A DNA stretch of 64,000 nucleotides from Muricea muricata (taxonomy: Eukaryota > Cnidaria > Anthozoa > Malacalcyonacea > Plexauridae), in the NCBI GenBank assembly GCA_963855995.1, contig OY979724.1, positions 4,850,558 through 4,914,557 on the forward strand. The letters run 5' to 3'. The notes beneath the pieces were generated by a model. That model searched no databases. It saw only the letters and a list, made by a program, of their open reading frames with translations, and was not told the DNA's origin. A program made the position numbers and the translations under genes. How positions within the stretch are numbered: position 1 is the stretch's first letter; each line of letters starts with the position of its first letter. Below are positions 24,795 to 37,570 of the stretch, piece after piece.

Positions 24795-25252
24795 ATCAAA
24801 ATACTCAGCGGTTACCGCAATTATGAGTGTTTTAGTTTAAGTTAAAAAAACCCATAACCATTTATAATAAAATTATATATACGGCATGCTGCTAAAATGT
24901 AAATGTATTCACTGTTTTGCAGTAATTAAGGCATACATGAGGCCTGAGATGGAACAGTCACACAGTTTTGCCAATAAAGGATTCATTTGCAGACAATGGC
25001 AGTTTTATAGAGAGGGGTGACACTCCACCCTTGCCACAGCCTTGGTTAGTGTCAATATTATTTTTTATTTTAGAACAATTACAGTATAACATTATATAAT
25101 AATACGTGTTCATTCTGCATTTTCATTGGTCGCGAGCTGTGTGTTATTAAAGTACACACGCACGGATGACGTCAACTGATGGCGTAATCTAATTTAGCGA
25201 ATTTATTTTGCGGGTCTTCGCATGATTTTTGTCAAATTTATTATAATATAAA

Positions 25253-25441
25253 ACAAATAGATTTCATTTTTTTGTGCGTTTGTACTGTAATAAATATATC
25301 ACAGATGACGCCATAGCGTGTGAAGAACAAAAAGTCACGCACTCGACTGCATCTCGTGCGTACTTTTTTGTTCTTCACACGCCATGACGTCATCTGTGAT
25401 CTATTACAGTACAGACGCACGCAAAAATGAAACCTATTTGT
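25253..25441. mobile_element. Foldback element
   Basis: Near-perfect inverted arms of about 85-90 bp (25253-25345 and 25354-25441) with an 8-10-bp spacer. The short ORF inside is the hairpin read-through. Confidence 0.8.
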
Positions 25442-25519
25442 TAAATATAATTTTGAAAATAGAATTTTCATTCTCAACTGATGTGATCACGTTTTAAAAC
25501 ACTAAGTTGGTTTTGGTGA

Positions 25520-25660
25520 TAAAAGAAAATACAAAGCAACGGTAATTCCGAAAATAAACATTTTTAGTTATCATCATGATGACTAAAATGTAGTTGAAAG
25601 CTAGAATAAATTCAAAATGTTTATTTTCGGAGTTACCGTTGTTTTGTATTTTGTAAAAAT
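25520..25660. mobile_element. MITE, second member of the 24.6-kb family
   Basis: Inverted arms share GGTAATTCCGAAAATAAACA and its inverse with the element at 24.59-24.79 kb. Both copies are followed by the same flank type (AATACTCAG.GGTT.CCGCAATT), so the element probably extends further right. Confidence 0.65.
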
Positions 25661-26130
25661 ACTCAGTGGTTGCCGCAATTTTTGGTGATAAAACAATTGG
25701 GATTTGTTATTGTTTGACTGATTCAACTTAAAGGAGATTGAGGCAGTTTTATCAGAAGCAACCACTAGAATTTCAGCATGGCCATTAACTAACATCCAAT
25801 GTTGTTGAATAGATATGGTCTAGTCTTTCAAAGGAAAAAACATTTACTTAAATTATAAATTTGTTACATTGAGAAAAAAGCAAAGTTTCTAGGTTTAAAA
25901 GTTACCATTTTTGAGCTAAAATTACCGCGAAAATAGTAACTTTTTCCGCACGTAATACAAATGTATACAAAATTTGCAAACTTCACAAGGCTATATTTTC
26001 CGTATTTTACAACATTTCGCCACCGAACTTTGCAATTCTACTAACCTTAGGATCCTCTTTCTAGCTGTAAAAGATTTTGTTCTTTTTGCCTTGATAGAAT
26101 GTTGGTCTTTTGTGCAAATTGTCCATTATA

Positions 26131-26292
26131 CAAATAATGAATGTTTATGAGTGCAATGGTAAGAATATTTTCATGAGGTGAAAGATTGATTGTTTCATTC
26201 AACGAGGCGATAGCCGAGTTGAATGGAACAATCAATCTTTCACCGAATGAAAATATTCTTACTATTGCACGAATAAAAACATTCATTATTTG
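26131..26292. mobile_element. Foldback element
   Basis: Inverted arms of about 78 bp (26131-26214, 26217-26292). Each carries ATTCATTATTTGT-type ends and a CAATCTTTCACC core. Confidence 0.75.
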
Positions 26293-26670
26293 TTTTATAT
26301 AATACCAGACTATCGTTTCTTAAAACCAATTTATTCGACATTTTAAAAAAACACGCATTTGCGTCGTATTTTAGTATTTGGACTATTTCGCATTCATCTC
26401 AAGCCCGAAACCAGCCTAAAGTAAACTACGAAGACCGTACGAAGAGCTTTTTGACGGATGGGAATTGTGAGAGTTCAATGGAAAAAACTATTGCACTCCT
26501 AGGAGTGCAATGGAACGTTTTTCATTGCACTCTTGGAAAATGGAACTTTTTATTTAATATCACGTGACCATAATCAACCAATTAAACGACCAGAATTTAA
26601 TGAGGTATTATATAATACGTTATGACTGATAACAAAAAAGCAAAATAAAAGATAAATTACGTTAAACCCA

Positions 26671-27061
26671 CTAAGGGCCTGTTCATATGGGAAGACGTTT
26701 TCCCGGTTAGCGAGAAAACATTTCGACAAGTTTACAAGCGAGATCTCGCCTTCTTACGAAAATAATATGAAAAGTTACCTTGCGTTCATATGAGACGAAA
26801 AGTTTTCCCGTTAACCGAGATCTCGCTTGATGACAGGCGAGATCTCGGTGATCGAGATAATTTTTATCCCATATGAACACAACTTTCCCGCTTAGCGGGA
26901 AAACTTTCTGTTTTCACTTTACAAAATCTACATCACGGCGGGAAACTTTACCCGGTAAGCGGGAAAACATTTCTCCATATGAACAGAACAACATTATTTG
27001 ACCTGTCGAAATGTTTTCTCGGGAAGCGAGATAACTTCTGCCCATATGAACAGGCCCTAAG
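26671..27061. mobile_element. MITE with GGGCCTGTTCATATG ends
   Basis: Terminal inverted repeat CTAAGGGCCTGTTCATATGG at 26671 and its inverse ending at 27061. Several internal copies of CATATGAACA and of AGCGAGATAA / AGCGGGAAAA motifs. Confidence 0.8.
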
Positions 27062-27479
27062 ACTGAGTATTTGATTGGATTTTCATATGTTAACTCTTAG
27101 CTGAAAGCGCGTGAGCTTTTCGTTGTGTCAACTGGTCGGAAGTAAATATAACCCTGATACTTACCAAGCTCTATGGCTGGGTCAAATAAGCATGAGAATT
27201 ATGCAAAGATAAAAAGCAATTTTAAACTTGAAACACGAACTAAAGATTTTTTTATTAAGACTCATCTATGGGAATTTGAACCCTTAGTTGTAGTTGACAT
27301 GCAACATTTAATGTCCCTATACAGTACAGCATAGTATAGTTATTTTTTGGTCCAAATTTTAAGACAATAGCAATAGACAAAATTGGCTAACGTTTGTTTA
27401 TACCCAACTCATTGAAGACTTCTATTCTCGTATTTGTTTAACCGAAACGCCTTCATTTGCGCACATGGTACCGATGTTA

Positions 27480-27588
27480 TAAGGCCTGTTTCAAACGTTG
27501 AATTTTGCATGCATCGAGGATAGCCATCTCCTCTATTGTTTGAATTGCATTAGATGCATGCAAAATTCGACGTTTGAAACAGGCCTTA
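27480..27588. mobile_element. Short MITE hairpin
   Basis: Inverted arms of 35 bp (27481-27515 and 27553-27587) starting AAGGCCTGTTTCAAACG, with a 37-bp loop. Confidence 0.8.
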
Positions 27589-27670
27589 GACTAAACGAAT
27601 TAAACCCATGGATTCTTAAACCCAATAGATTCGCCCTGTCAATATTCTGCACTCTCTATACATCTTAGAG

Positions 27671-28147
27671 CTAGGCCATCCCAGGGACCGCGGAGGGGGG
27701 GGGGGGCTTGCCCCCTCCACATAATTTTTCTGTGATTGATGGAATGGCAGTTAATTATAACCAGTGCTACTTGACGTTTTTCCAATAAGTAGCGTTACAG
27801 CTCAGGTCAAGAGCACCTCATTAACATTTTGGCTATGACTTTGGGAAAACCCACTCTTACATCCAGCAAAAGGAGGTAAAAGGATTGGCGTCGAAATAAC
27901 AGACATATATTTTTCCCAATATTTACTAATAAAGAACGAAAAAAAAACCCAACAATAAACATGAACACGTCGCAACCCCAAGATAGTTTAAGAAAAAAAC
28001 TTAAAAAATTAAAAAACGGAAAAAAGTTGAAAAAGAACGAAGCAAGAATGGGGACTCAATTGTTGCCCCAGCCCCCTCCCCCCTGGGAAGCTAAGCATTC
28101 GGCCCCCTCAATCCAAAAATTGCTCCGCGGTCCCTGCATCCTAGGCC
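27671..28147. mobile_element. MITE with GGGACCGCGGAG ends
   Basis: CAGGGACCGCGGAG on the left is inverted as CTCCGCGGTCCCTG on the right, followed by TAGGCC at both ends. Poly-G/poly-C tracts and CCCCCTCC runs lie inside. The 63-codon frames inside are not genes. Confidence 0.7.
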
Positions 28148-28149
28148 TT

Positions 28150-29570
28150 TGACATTTTAACAACAGATCATTTTCAATAGTTTGCTTTTTTTGTAAGCCC
28201 TGTCTTTTTTTGCGCATTGTTAATTCCCATGGGAATACAGCACACAAACAATGTCTTGTTCAATTGTTCCTGCTTACCAAAGCAAATCTAAAGGCACCAA
28301 GTTTACTTATCATATTAATAATCAAAGAGGATTCATTATAAAGTCAAGTCTCGCCATAATCAAAACAAAGCAAGCTGTATTCCCGTGGAAATTAAAAATG
28401 GGCAAAAAATATAATAATGATACTGATTTTCATGCATGTATGAATCAAATTACACGTGACTAGGAAACAGATAAATAGTATATTCTCCAGGAATTAGAAT
28501 GTCAAGTCATATTTCCTTGTTGTTTTGACAAAGGATCAAGATTATAATTATAGAATACAATTAGTAAACCTAGACTTAACCTATTTTAAGAGTAGAATGA
28601 CAGAATAATGACAAAATGCTTCATCTAAGTAGGTTTAATTACGAAACTAATTTTTGAAAAACGTTCAATCCTACATATTATTTTGTTTTGTTTTCAGAAA
28701 TATCCTAGTCCAAGTGTTAGAAGCCAAATTTTCAGGCGTTAAGGTATTGTTTTTTTTAAATTGTCAACATTAACCATTATATTTTTACCTGATTTTTTGT
28801 ACTCGAAAATTCTGCTACCAAACTTCTAGAAAATTCTAAGTAATTTCTTTCATAAAAACCCGCCAGCTTAGCTGCTGTGGCAAATCAGATCGCTGCAGGA
28901 AATAAAAAATATACATGGACAAATTAAGTAAATAACTATATTTCCCTACGAGCGGTAGGGAACTGGAAATGATACCAAAGATGCCTTTAAATTCTGCCAT
29001 TTTGTATTGCGTTTTTTTTTCTTGTGTTTTTTTTTCTTGGAGTTGCTTACATACAGTTCAGTGCTTACATGTATACGATTTCCACCTGGTGTATTTCTCG
29101 TCAAAACCTTTTGCTTCCACTCTGCATTATATTAACGAATCTGGAGAGTATTTCACGTTCATTATAAAAACGTTGGCGGTCTATTTTAATTGCATGGAAT
29201 TTATCAGGGCTAAAATACCAAAAGCATTATTGAAAATAATGTAGCCTGCGCATAGTATTATCAGAAACAACACAGCCTACATGCTGCAAATTTTAAAAAT
29301 GTCGAGGAGCATTTCTTCATCATCTCGATAACGTAACACGATCAACTATGATGATGAAAATGGCATGGAAGGCTATGGAAAGAGAAATACAAACAAGAGA
29401 AATTTTGCTACCGAAATATTTTAACTTAGGTTTTTCCTATATGGAGATTCTGGTCTTCTTGTCCAAATTCCACGGAATTATGTAAGTCTAATTCGTCAAT
29501 TAAAACGTTTACTTAGTTAGAGCCATAAGACTGCGTCGACGGCGACTCAGTACCACAGTAACTCAAGAAA
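28150..29570. other. No gene seen
   Basis: AT-rich sequence with short frames only. A 91-codon frame at 28969-29244 lacks a recognisable domain. Confidence 0.4.
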
Positions 29571-29920
29571 TTGGGATTGACTACCTCACGGGCGTTCTTT
29601 GTGGGTGACGTCAATATTTTTGGCATGCGGTTGCTCATACAAATTCGTTATTTCTTCGTAAATAATCGTAAGACTATTCTCACTCACTGGGACTGTATCT
29701 ACTTCACCAAATTTAGCTAAAGAGGGAGCGCGTGGCGCGACAATCATTACTCGCCCTTCGGGCTCGCGCTTTTGCTAAATTTGGTGAAGTAGATACAGTC
29801 CCAGTGAGTGAGAATAGTCTTACGATTATTTACGAAGAAATAACGAATTTGTAGGAGCAACCGCATGCCAAAAATATTGACGTCACCCACAAAGAACGCC
29901 CGTGAGGTAGTCAATCCCCA
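29571..29920. mobile_element. Large foldback, 148-bp arms
   Basis: Nearly identical inverted arms at 29571-29718 and 29774-29920 surround a 55-bp GC-rich spacer (GAGCGCGTGGCGCG). Non-coding. Confidence 0.85.
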
Positions 29921-31106
29921 AGAAATTGAGATGGAATGGACCTTTAACCTTTTAGACGAAATTTTGGAAAAAAATCGAAATAGGAAAAAATATTACCACT
30001 GCTTGAAAGAGCATCCTAAACTTGCAAAGTTTGGTTGTAAAATGCTGTAAACCATAGAAAATATAGCCTTGCGAAGTTGGCAAATTTTCTGTAGTTTTGT
30101 GTTATCCGTGAGAAATGAATGCCCAAGGGTATCAACCATAGATATCTCATATACACTAGATGGTGCATCCCACACTGTTGGCAGGCGAAAATTGAAGCCG
30201 AATCGCAGGCGCTGGTCGTTCCCACAGAGTTGACACGGAGCATGATAATTTGTGTATTTTGTATTGGGGAAATGGACAAAGTTGACAACAAATCCTGTTT
30301 TATGCAGCTAAAAAGTATTTAATACACAAATGCAGAAAAGTATAGTGTTTTCTTTGGCATTTTTTTGATGTGGGAACGACCAATATGGCCGCCGCCTATT
30401 GTTATGAGAGGATACCGCTGAGATTTTTGGCTTCACGTTTGATATGCAGATGCGCTATCTAGTGTATATGAGATATGTATGGTATCAACTGGGTATTATT
30501 TTCCACCCATAATACAAACGTATACAAAATTTTCGGTAATATTTTTGCCTGTTTCAATTTTTTTTCAAAATTCGGTTTAAAAGGTTAAAGGTCCATTGAA
30601 AGGCAGCGCGTCTTCCCTTGGATATAGAGCCATGCATCAAAGCCGTAGCTGGTATATATTCATGTGGTGTAACAGCATGGCAACAAAATGGATATATAGA
30701 AAGACAACGAAGCAAACTACGCATAAATATTGAGTCATTGTGGCTGGCTAACTTGCTGTTCTCGCAATGAATCAGATTATAAAATTAATCTCATTCAAAG
30801 TATGATAAAAAGTCGGAATTTTAAAAATAAAGCTAGAATTTTAAAAAAATGTGGTATCTTTTTAAAATGTCGGAATTTATGAAAAAAAAATAAAATATGG
30901 GGGCTCCGTAGCATACCGATGGTTACAGGCCTGACAATACTATACACAGTAAGGTTAAATATAACTATATAGTAACTATATGCTTTAACTATACTAGGTA
31001 TAGGTGTTACCTAAGTATACCTTAGTATAGTAAGTAGACTGTAGTCTAATATCCTAGTAAATATGTTTAATTTTTCGCTTATTTTATGATGGTTGAGACA
31101 CACAAA

Positions 31107-32900
31107 AACATAGCAATAACATTGTAGGCGTGACATAGCAAAACATAGTAGAGAATATAGTGATATACCACCTTACTTTCTACTGCATTTTGTTCTGTCA
31201 CGCCTGTAACCTTATCACTAAGTTTTAACAAAAAAAAGGCCCTGGAGGGTACCTAATTAGAGTGGACCTAATTAGGTTTCCAGGTTCAATTCCTGGAGCC
31301 ATGCAAGATGTGCAGCAACTGACATATTCTAACTATACTAGAGGTAAGTGTACTAATTATAAACTAGTATTGGATACTTACAAAAGTTAAGAAATGTTAC
31401 TGTAGTCTACCTTGGTAGTAGACTAGAGTTACGTTAGTTAACAAAGGTAGAGTTAGAGTTATACCTCTACCTTAGTTAACTAATGTAACTCTAGTCTACT
31501 ACCAAGGTAGACCTTGCCAGCCCATAGTATTTCAGATCTTTATAGTTCTTACTGTTGTTTAGTCTTACGGTTAACATTAGGTAAGTTTATATGGCATGCG
31601 CACAAGGTAACTCTAGTCCACTATAGTTAGTTCATTGAGAGTTGCCTCAGTTAACTAAGTTAACTCTAGTCTTCCTTAATAAATAGTAGACTGGAGTTAC
31701 GTTAATTAACTCTACTTCAGTTGACTAACGTAACTCCAGTCTACTATTAAGGAAGACTGGAGTTAACTTAGTTAACTGAGGCAACTCTCAATGTACTAAC
31801 TATAGTGGACTAGAGTTACCTTGTGCGCATGCCATATAAACTTACCTAATGTTAACCGTAAGGCTAACCGTAATTACTAGACATCAGTGAGAACTATAAA
31901 GGTCTGAAATTCTATGGGGTGGTAAGGGTGGCGGGGTGGTTAGTGGGATTAGTTACAACTGTAAGTACACTCACCTCTATATATAGTTAGTAGAGGTAAA
32001 TGTGCGAATTATAAACTAGTGTTGGGTACTTACAGTTGTGACTAATCCCACTAACCACCCCGCCACCCTTACCACCCCATAGAATTTCAGACCTTTATAG
32101 TTCTCACTGATGTCTAGTAATTACGGTTAGCCTTACGGTTAACATTAGGTAAGTTTATATGGCATGCGCACAAGGTAACTCTAGTCCACTATAGTTAGTT
32201 CATTGAGAGTTGCCTCAGTTAACTAAGTTAACTCTAGTCTTCCTTAATAGTAGACTGGAGTTACGTTAGTCAACTGAAGTAGAGTTAATTAACGTAACTC
32301 CAGTCTACTATTTATTAACGAAGACTGGAGTTAACTTAGCTAACTGAGGCAACTCTTAATGAACTAACTATAGTGGACTAAAGTTACCTTGTGCGCATGC
32401 CATATAAACTTACCTAATGTTAAACGTAAGACTAGACAACAGTGAGCACTATAGAGATCTGAAATACTATGGGTTGGCAAGGTAACTGTAGTCTAGCTTG
32501 CCAGTAGACTAGATTTACGTCAGTTAACTAAGGTAGAGTTATCCGTAGTAACTCTACCTTAGCTAAACTAACGTAACTCTAGTCTACTACCAAGGTAGAC
32601 TACAGTTACCTTAGTAAACTTACTTTTGTAAGTATCCAGTACTAGTTTATAATTAGTACACTTACCTCTAGTATAGTTAGAATATTTCAGTTGCTGCACA
32701 TCTTGCATGGCTCCAGGAATTGAACCTGAAAACCTAATTAGATCCACTCTAATTAGGTACCCTCCAGGGCCATTTTTGTTAAAACTTAGTAATAAGGTTA
32801 CAGGCGTGACAGAACAAAATGCAGTAAAAAATAAGGTGGTATATCACTATATTCTCTACTATGTTTTGCTATGTCACGCCTGCAATGTTATTGCTATGTT
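31107..32900. repeat. Giant palindrome 1, arms about 860 bp
   Basis: Arms about 31107-31968 and 32027-32900 with a spacer of about 58 bp. Similarity is high along the whole length with a few small indels. Each arm contains further inverted units built on GTAACTCTAGTC / GACTAGAGTTAC and GGAGTTACGTTAGT. The one 120-codon frame at 32707-33069 is not matched by anything recognisable. Confidence 0.85.
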
Positions 32901-33126
32901 CTTGAGTGCTTTTGACCGCAACTACCAACAAAATAAAATCAACAAACTTACGCCAACTCTAATATTTAGATCGTCGTGGCTTCGGTTGATCTCGTTTTAT
33001 AATGCTGTTTATGGTTTTATCTCTTCGGCGTTCCCTCTTGATATCTGCAACAAGCTCACTCATATCTGATAAACCATCATAAAACAATGCAAAAATTAAA
33101 CATATTTACTGAGGATATTATATACA

Positions 33127-34713
33127 CTGCGACTCACGATATTACTTGTACGAGATATTTATGCCGTACGTATTCAAAATGAGCATTGCTATTCATTAAA
33201 ACTTACGAACATCAAAACAAAGTTGTGATAAGATCTTTACGATGTTGATATTTGATGTTAGCCACATGACTGAAAAAATATGGCGTTGTTCCATATTTGA
33301 GGCGGACCACGCTATTAGTTTTAAAAATATGATAACACGATAAGACGTCGTTTTAAACTTAATTGGAAGTGGAAACGACATTCTTTAACCAAAAACAGCA
33401 TAGGTAACAACAAGAGAATGTTTTAGCTAGAAAATAAACGAACTTGGTGTCATAGTTGAAGGATTTTTCAAAGATTACGTGGAATGGTGGAAAAGAGGGA
33501 TTCTGGACTTCTAAGATGGATAAGAATGGGAGGTATTAGGCGTTTGAAGGAGAACTGTTCGTAAATTATCATGATCAACGTCTATCAACATTTTGAGAAA
33601 GTTTGCTTTGCCATATATCTTCAAAACTAGCAATGATGGATTCCTGGTAAGCAATAATAATTCTAAAAGTACCTCCACTGGTGTCGTGGAATAAACGTTT
33701 GGCACTGGATTGAGGCAAAAAAATGCTTGAGAGCACAACAAGTCGAGACAGACAAGACAGACAAGTCGAGATCAACATGATAATTTCCTAATGCTGGAAA
33801 AGGAACTTCTGATGAAAGGTTTTAGGTACCTGCCATGAGAAGTGGTAGAACGATCATTTAGATCCGTATTATTAGCAACCAACACGTCTTCATATGTGCC
33901 TAAATGTGCAAAAGAGACATCTGATCCCTATTTCCGCTGTTACCAGCAGAACTCGTTTACTTTACCACTTTTTTGTTGACTCCTTAGCCTCGCTGGTCAC
34001 ATACCATCATTGAATATAAATAATCTAACTCATGCATACATTTTCCAAGCTTTATCATGCTGAATTTCATCTGCCCGTCAAAAGGACAAACTTCTGTTGT
34101 GCTCTCAAGCATTTTTTTTGCCTCAATCCAGTGCCAAACGTTTATTCCACGACACCAGTGGAGGTACTTTTAGAATTATTATTGCTTACCAGGAATCCAT
34201 CATTGCTAGTTTTGAAGATATATGGCAAAGCAAACTTTCTCAAAATGTTGATAGACGTTGATCATGATAATTTACGAACAGTTCTCCTTCAAACGCCTAA
34301 TACCTCCCATTCTTATCCATTTTAGAAGTCCAGAATCCCTCTTTTCCACCATTCCACGTAATCTTTGAAAAATCCTTCAACTATGACACCAAGTTCGTTT
34401 ATTTTCTAGCTAAAACATTCTCTTGTTGTTACCTTTGCTGTTTTTGGTTAAAGAATGTCGTTTCCACTTCCAATTAAGTTAAAAACGACGTCCTGTCGTG
34501 TTATCATGTTTTTAAAACTAATAGCGTGGTCCGCCTCAAATATGGAACAACGCCATATTTTTTCAGTCATGTGACTAACATCAAATACCAACATCGTAAA
34601 GATCTTCTCACAACTTTGGTTTGATGTTCGTAAGTTTTAATGAATAGCAATGCTCATTTTGAATACGTACGGCATGAATATCTCATACAAGTAATATCGT
34701 GAGTCGCACTGTA
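33127..34713. repeat. Giant palindrome 2, arms about 615 bp
   Basis: Arms 33127-33743 and 34094-34713 with a spacer of about 350 bp. Both arms carry the same short frame containing CLNPVPNVYSTTPVEV. That frame is preserved mainly because the arms are nearly identical; its function is unknown. Confidence 0.85.
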
Positions 34714-35009
34714 GACTAGTCTTCCTATGGTATGCCTAATTTCAAGGTAACACCTTTCAATTTAGTTAGTGTACATTAGTTACTACATAGTTATATAGTT
34801 AACCTTTAATACCATATGTAGTATTGCCACGTCTGTAGTCCACGCGTTAGGATTTCAAATGATACAAAAGCGATAAAACTTGTGTAAATAATCGTTTGTT
34901 ACACGTGAAACGGGCTCCAGTTTTGATCATTTTAAACAGTAAAAATTATAATAGAAACGCTGCGTTTCAAAGAGCAAACGTCACGTTACAAACACGTGCG
35001 GTCTATTTT

Positions 35010-35931
35010 TAAATTTTTCGAAAGCCTTTGATACTGTTGATCATAAAATCCTTTTAGAAAAGTTGCAAAAATATGGAATACGAGGCGTTCCACTCCAATG
35101 GGCAATGGTTTACAAGTTATCTAACTAATCGTCAACGATACGTTAGGATCGACAATACAGACTCTGAAATGCTAAGATGACTTGTGGAGTTCCACAAGGA
35201 TCAACATCGTTCCGAATATTTGCTGATGACGCAAATCTTTTTTACTCATGTAAATCAATTAGTGAAATTGAAAAAGTAAGAAATGATAGAATTAAAAAAA
35301 TTTACAACTATTGCGCCACCAATAAACTATCAATTAACTTTAAAAAAACGAACTTTATGATTATCGGTTCAAAACAGAAAAAGATTGGTAAAATCGAAAT
35401 TGGAAACATAGAACAAACACAATATATAAAATATTTGGGTATGTACATTGACGAAGACATTACTTGGGAACAACGAATCACACACGTGAAGGCCAAAATT
35501 GCTAAAAATACTGGTATTATAACTAAATTAAGATATCACCTTGATTTAATTATGCTTAAGCAACTCTACTATACTCTAATCTACCCTTTTATAAACTATG
35601 GTTTAATAAGCTGGGGTAATACATATACTTCTCATTTAACTAAGCTCCGAACAGCTCTCAATAAATGTATTAGAACCATATTTTTTGCTCGGAGCAGAGA
35701 AGATGCCTCTCCTTATTACAGGCTTTTGGGAATCCTAAAATTAGATGTCTTTAAGCTTCAAGCAGCTCATATCACTTACAAATTTTACATGAACCCACTA
35801 CCGACACAATGAACTATTAACTCCAATTTATATTTACTATTCATTATTAACTAACTACTCTTCACCTTTGTAAATTACCTTTATATGACGTGTGCAACTT
35901 CAATAAAATTGTAATTGTAAATTGTAATTGC
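35010..35931 (+). mobile_element. 5'-truncated, broken non-LTR retrotransposon
   Basis: Reverse transcriptase fragments: KAFDTVDHKILLEKL (about 35020), then, after frameshifts, SYLTNRQRYVRI and TCGVPQGS. The sequence then jumps to FRIFADDANLFYS, so the block between the GVPQGS and FADD motifs is deleted. A frame at 35177-35812 continues through the thumb region (KYLGMYIDEDITWEQRI, LYYTLIYPFINYGLISWGN). The element ends in a short-repeat tail of TTGTAA units near 35907-35931. CR1/L2/Jockey-type by motif style; exact clade undetermined. Inactive. Confidence 0.85.
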
Positions 35932-35984
35932 GCTTTGTGCTTGAATGCAAGTAAAGTCAACAAGCCTTATTAAAATAAATTCTA

Positions 35985-36057
35985 TATTAGTTACGTTGTA
36001 GTAGTTTATTAGTTACGTTGTAGTAGTTTATTAGTTACGTTGTAGTAGTTTATTAGT
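35985..36057. repeat. 22-bp tandem repeat, about three copies
   Basis: Unit TTAGTTACGTTGTAGTAGTT, followed by a two-copy imperfect repeat containing AAAAAAGTAAGGGTT (about 36.08-36.16 kb). Confidence 0.85.
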
Positions 36058-36325
36058 TAACTCCTTACGTTTTTTTGTCAAAAATGCCCCCAAAAAAGTA
36101 AGGGTTATCCCCTTAGTTTTCGCTCGTCAAAATGCCTCAAAAAAGTAAGGGTTGACCCCTAACAAAAAAAATTGTCATAGAAAATTTGTTATAGGGAGAG
36201 ATCGTAAAACCCTTGTTACAACTTACAAGCTGCTACTCGCTATTTTTGTGCTCAGCGATAGTGATATAAGTGTCAATCAGTATATTCTGGATATGATCTG
36301 ATAAGATAGAACTTACGTAAATGTT

Positions 36326-36508
36326 AAGGCCCTGTCACACGATGCAATTCCACTCTTAATTGATGTAAATTTGTGACAAATGCTTGGTATGTTAAAAATA
36401 CAATATTGGCAAACTGTGACGGAAACATGTATTTGCCAATTTTACATCTCCCAAGAGTAGAATTGCATTGGAAGTTGCAAGAAAAATTGCATCATGTGAC
36501 AGGGCCTT
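36326..36508. mobile_element. MITE with AAGGCCCTGTCACA ends
   Basis: Terminal inverted repeats AAGGCCCTGTCACACGATGC and the matching GCATCATGTGACAGGGCCTT. Interior non-coding. Confidence 0.8.
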
Positions 36509-36848
36509 TACATAGATATTGAGGTAATAATTCCGTGTTCTAATATAAATCTTAATCCAAGCCCTAATCCAAACCCTAATTATCCTAACCAGCGTTTTAT
36601 TTGTCATGTTTTAACTTTGATGGATTGAAGATTAATTTCGCGTACTGAGAACACAGAATTGTTACCGATATTGAGTGGCTTCGACCGGATGTATAATAAA
36701 GTATATTTATACTACACCCTGGAGAATATCGACTTCAGACCTGTACGTCATCATGAGGATCATTACCTTACAGTGAATGTGCTGGTAACGAAGACACAGT
36801 GATAAAAAGCAATAAAAAATTCATGGACAACATGTCTTTGATTTTTTT

Positions 36849-37123
36849 AGTGACTGGTCATAAAGTATAGGGGGGGGGGTGGGCTATGGAAATTGAGGGG
36901 TGGGTCATGAATTTTTCAAGTCACAAATAGGGGTGGGTCATGAAAATTTTAAGGATATACTGGGGGGGGGGATATTTAAGGATTTCTAGCACCAAATAGG
37001 GGGTGGGTCATGTATATTTTGTAGGAAAATCAGGGGTGGGCCACACAAAATTAGCCTTTTAATAATTAAATTTTTACAGCCCACCCCCCCCCCCCCCTCC
37101 GCTATACTTTATGACCAGTCACT
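36849..37123. mobile_element. MITE with AGTGACTGGTCATAAAG ends
   Basis: 22-bp inverted ends at 36849-36870 and 37102-37123. The interior has repeated GGGGTGGGTCATGA units and long G/C homopolymers. Confidence 0.85.
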
Positions 37124-37449
37124 TACTATACAAAATTTATTTTATTAATTTTCAATGTCACCCCTCCCCACCTTGCAAACAAAAGCAAGACGAATTCAAG
37201 CACTTCTTTATAAAATTCAGGAATTTTTCAAGGCATTGAATTTTTGTTTCAACAACATATGGGTATATATCTAATATATACAGTAGCAGTGCATGTCAGA
37301 TATATTCAGAGTATCCTGCGCCCAAATATTCAAACGTTATATAGTAACATTTATTTATAGCCACTCTGACATTCCTCCTTCAAGATATTTAAACCGTAAT
37401 CCAACCAATGACATTGCTACGTAAACATAATGGGCGTGTCCAATCCCCC

Positions 37450-37456
37450 TATAAAA
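37450..37456 (+). promoter_or_regulatory. Candidate TATA box of the DAZ/BOULE-like gene
   Basis: CCCCTATAAAACT lies about 115 bp upstream of the start ATG at 37571, in a locally GC-richer stretch. No transcript evidence. Confidence 0.4.
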
Positions 37457-37570
37457 CTAGACGGAACAACAGAAGCGCAATTGCGCAAATGCAGAATAGT
37501 TGTTTGTAGTCACGGGTCGTAATCGAAGGAGAGATCATTTACAACCGTCATTATCCAAATCGTAACAAAA

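Larger units (their letters stand above)
30921..34838. mobile_element. Composite foldback region with outer inverted repeat
   Basis: A diverged outer inverted repeat of about 100 bp (30921-31020 and 34738-34838; GGCCTGACAATACTA pairs with TAGTATTGCCACGTC-like sequence). It encloses two giant palindromes listed separately. It resembles a foldback-type element built of nested inverted repeats. No transposase frame is visible. Confidence 0.5.

Noticed and set aside
31284..31305. tRNA-like B box (GGTTCAATTCC) in the palindrome
   Set aside because: No A box, anticodon stem or matching acceptor stem around it; it is part of the inverted arm and occurs inverted at 32.70 kb.
32707..33069. 120-codon frame in palindrome 1
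   Set aside because: It crosses the arm end into unrelated sequence and shows no recognisable domain.
36545..36600. Telomere-like CCCTAA motifs
   Set aside because: Only three irregular CCCTAAT-type copies; no regular array.
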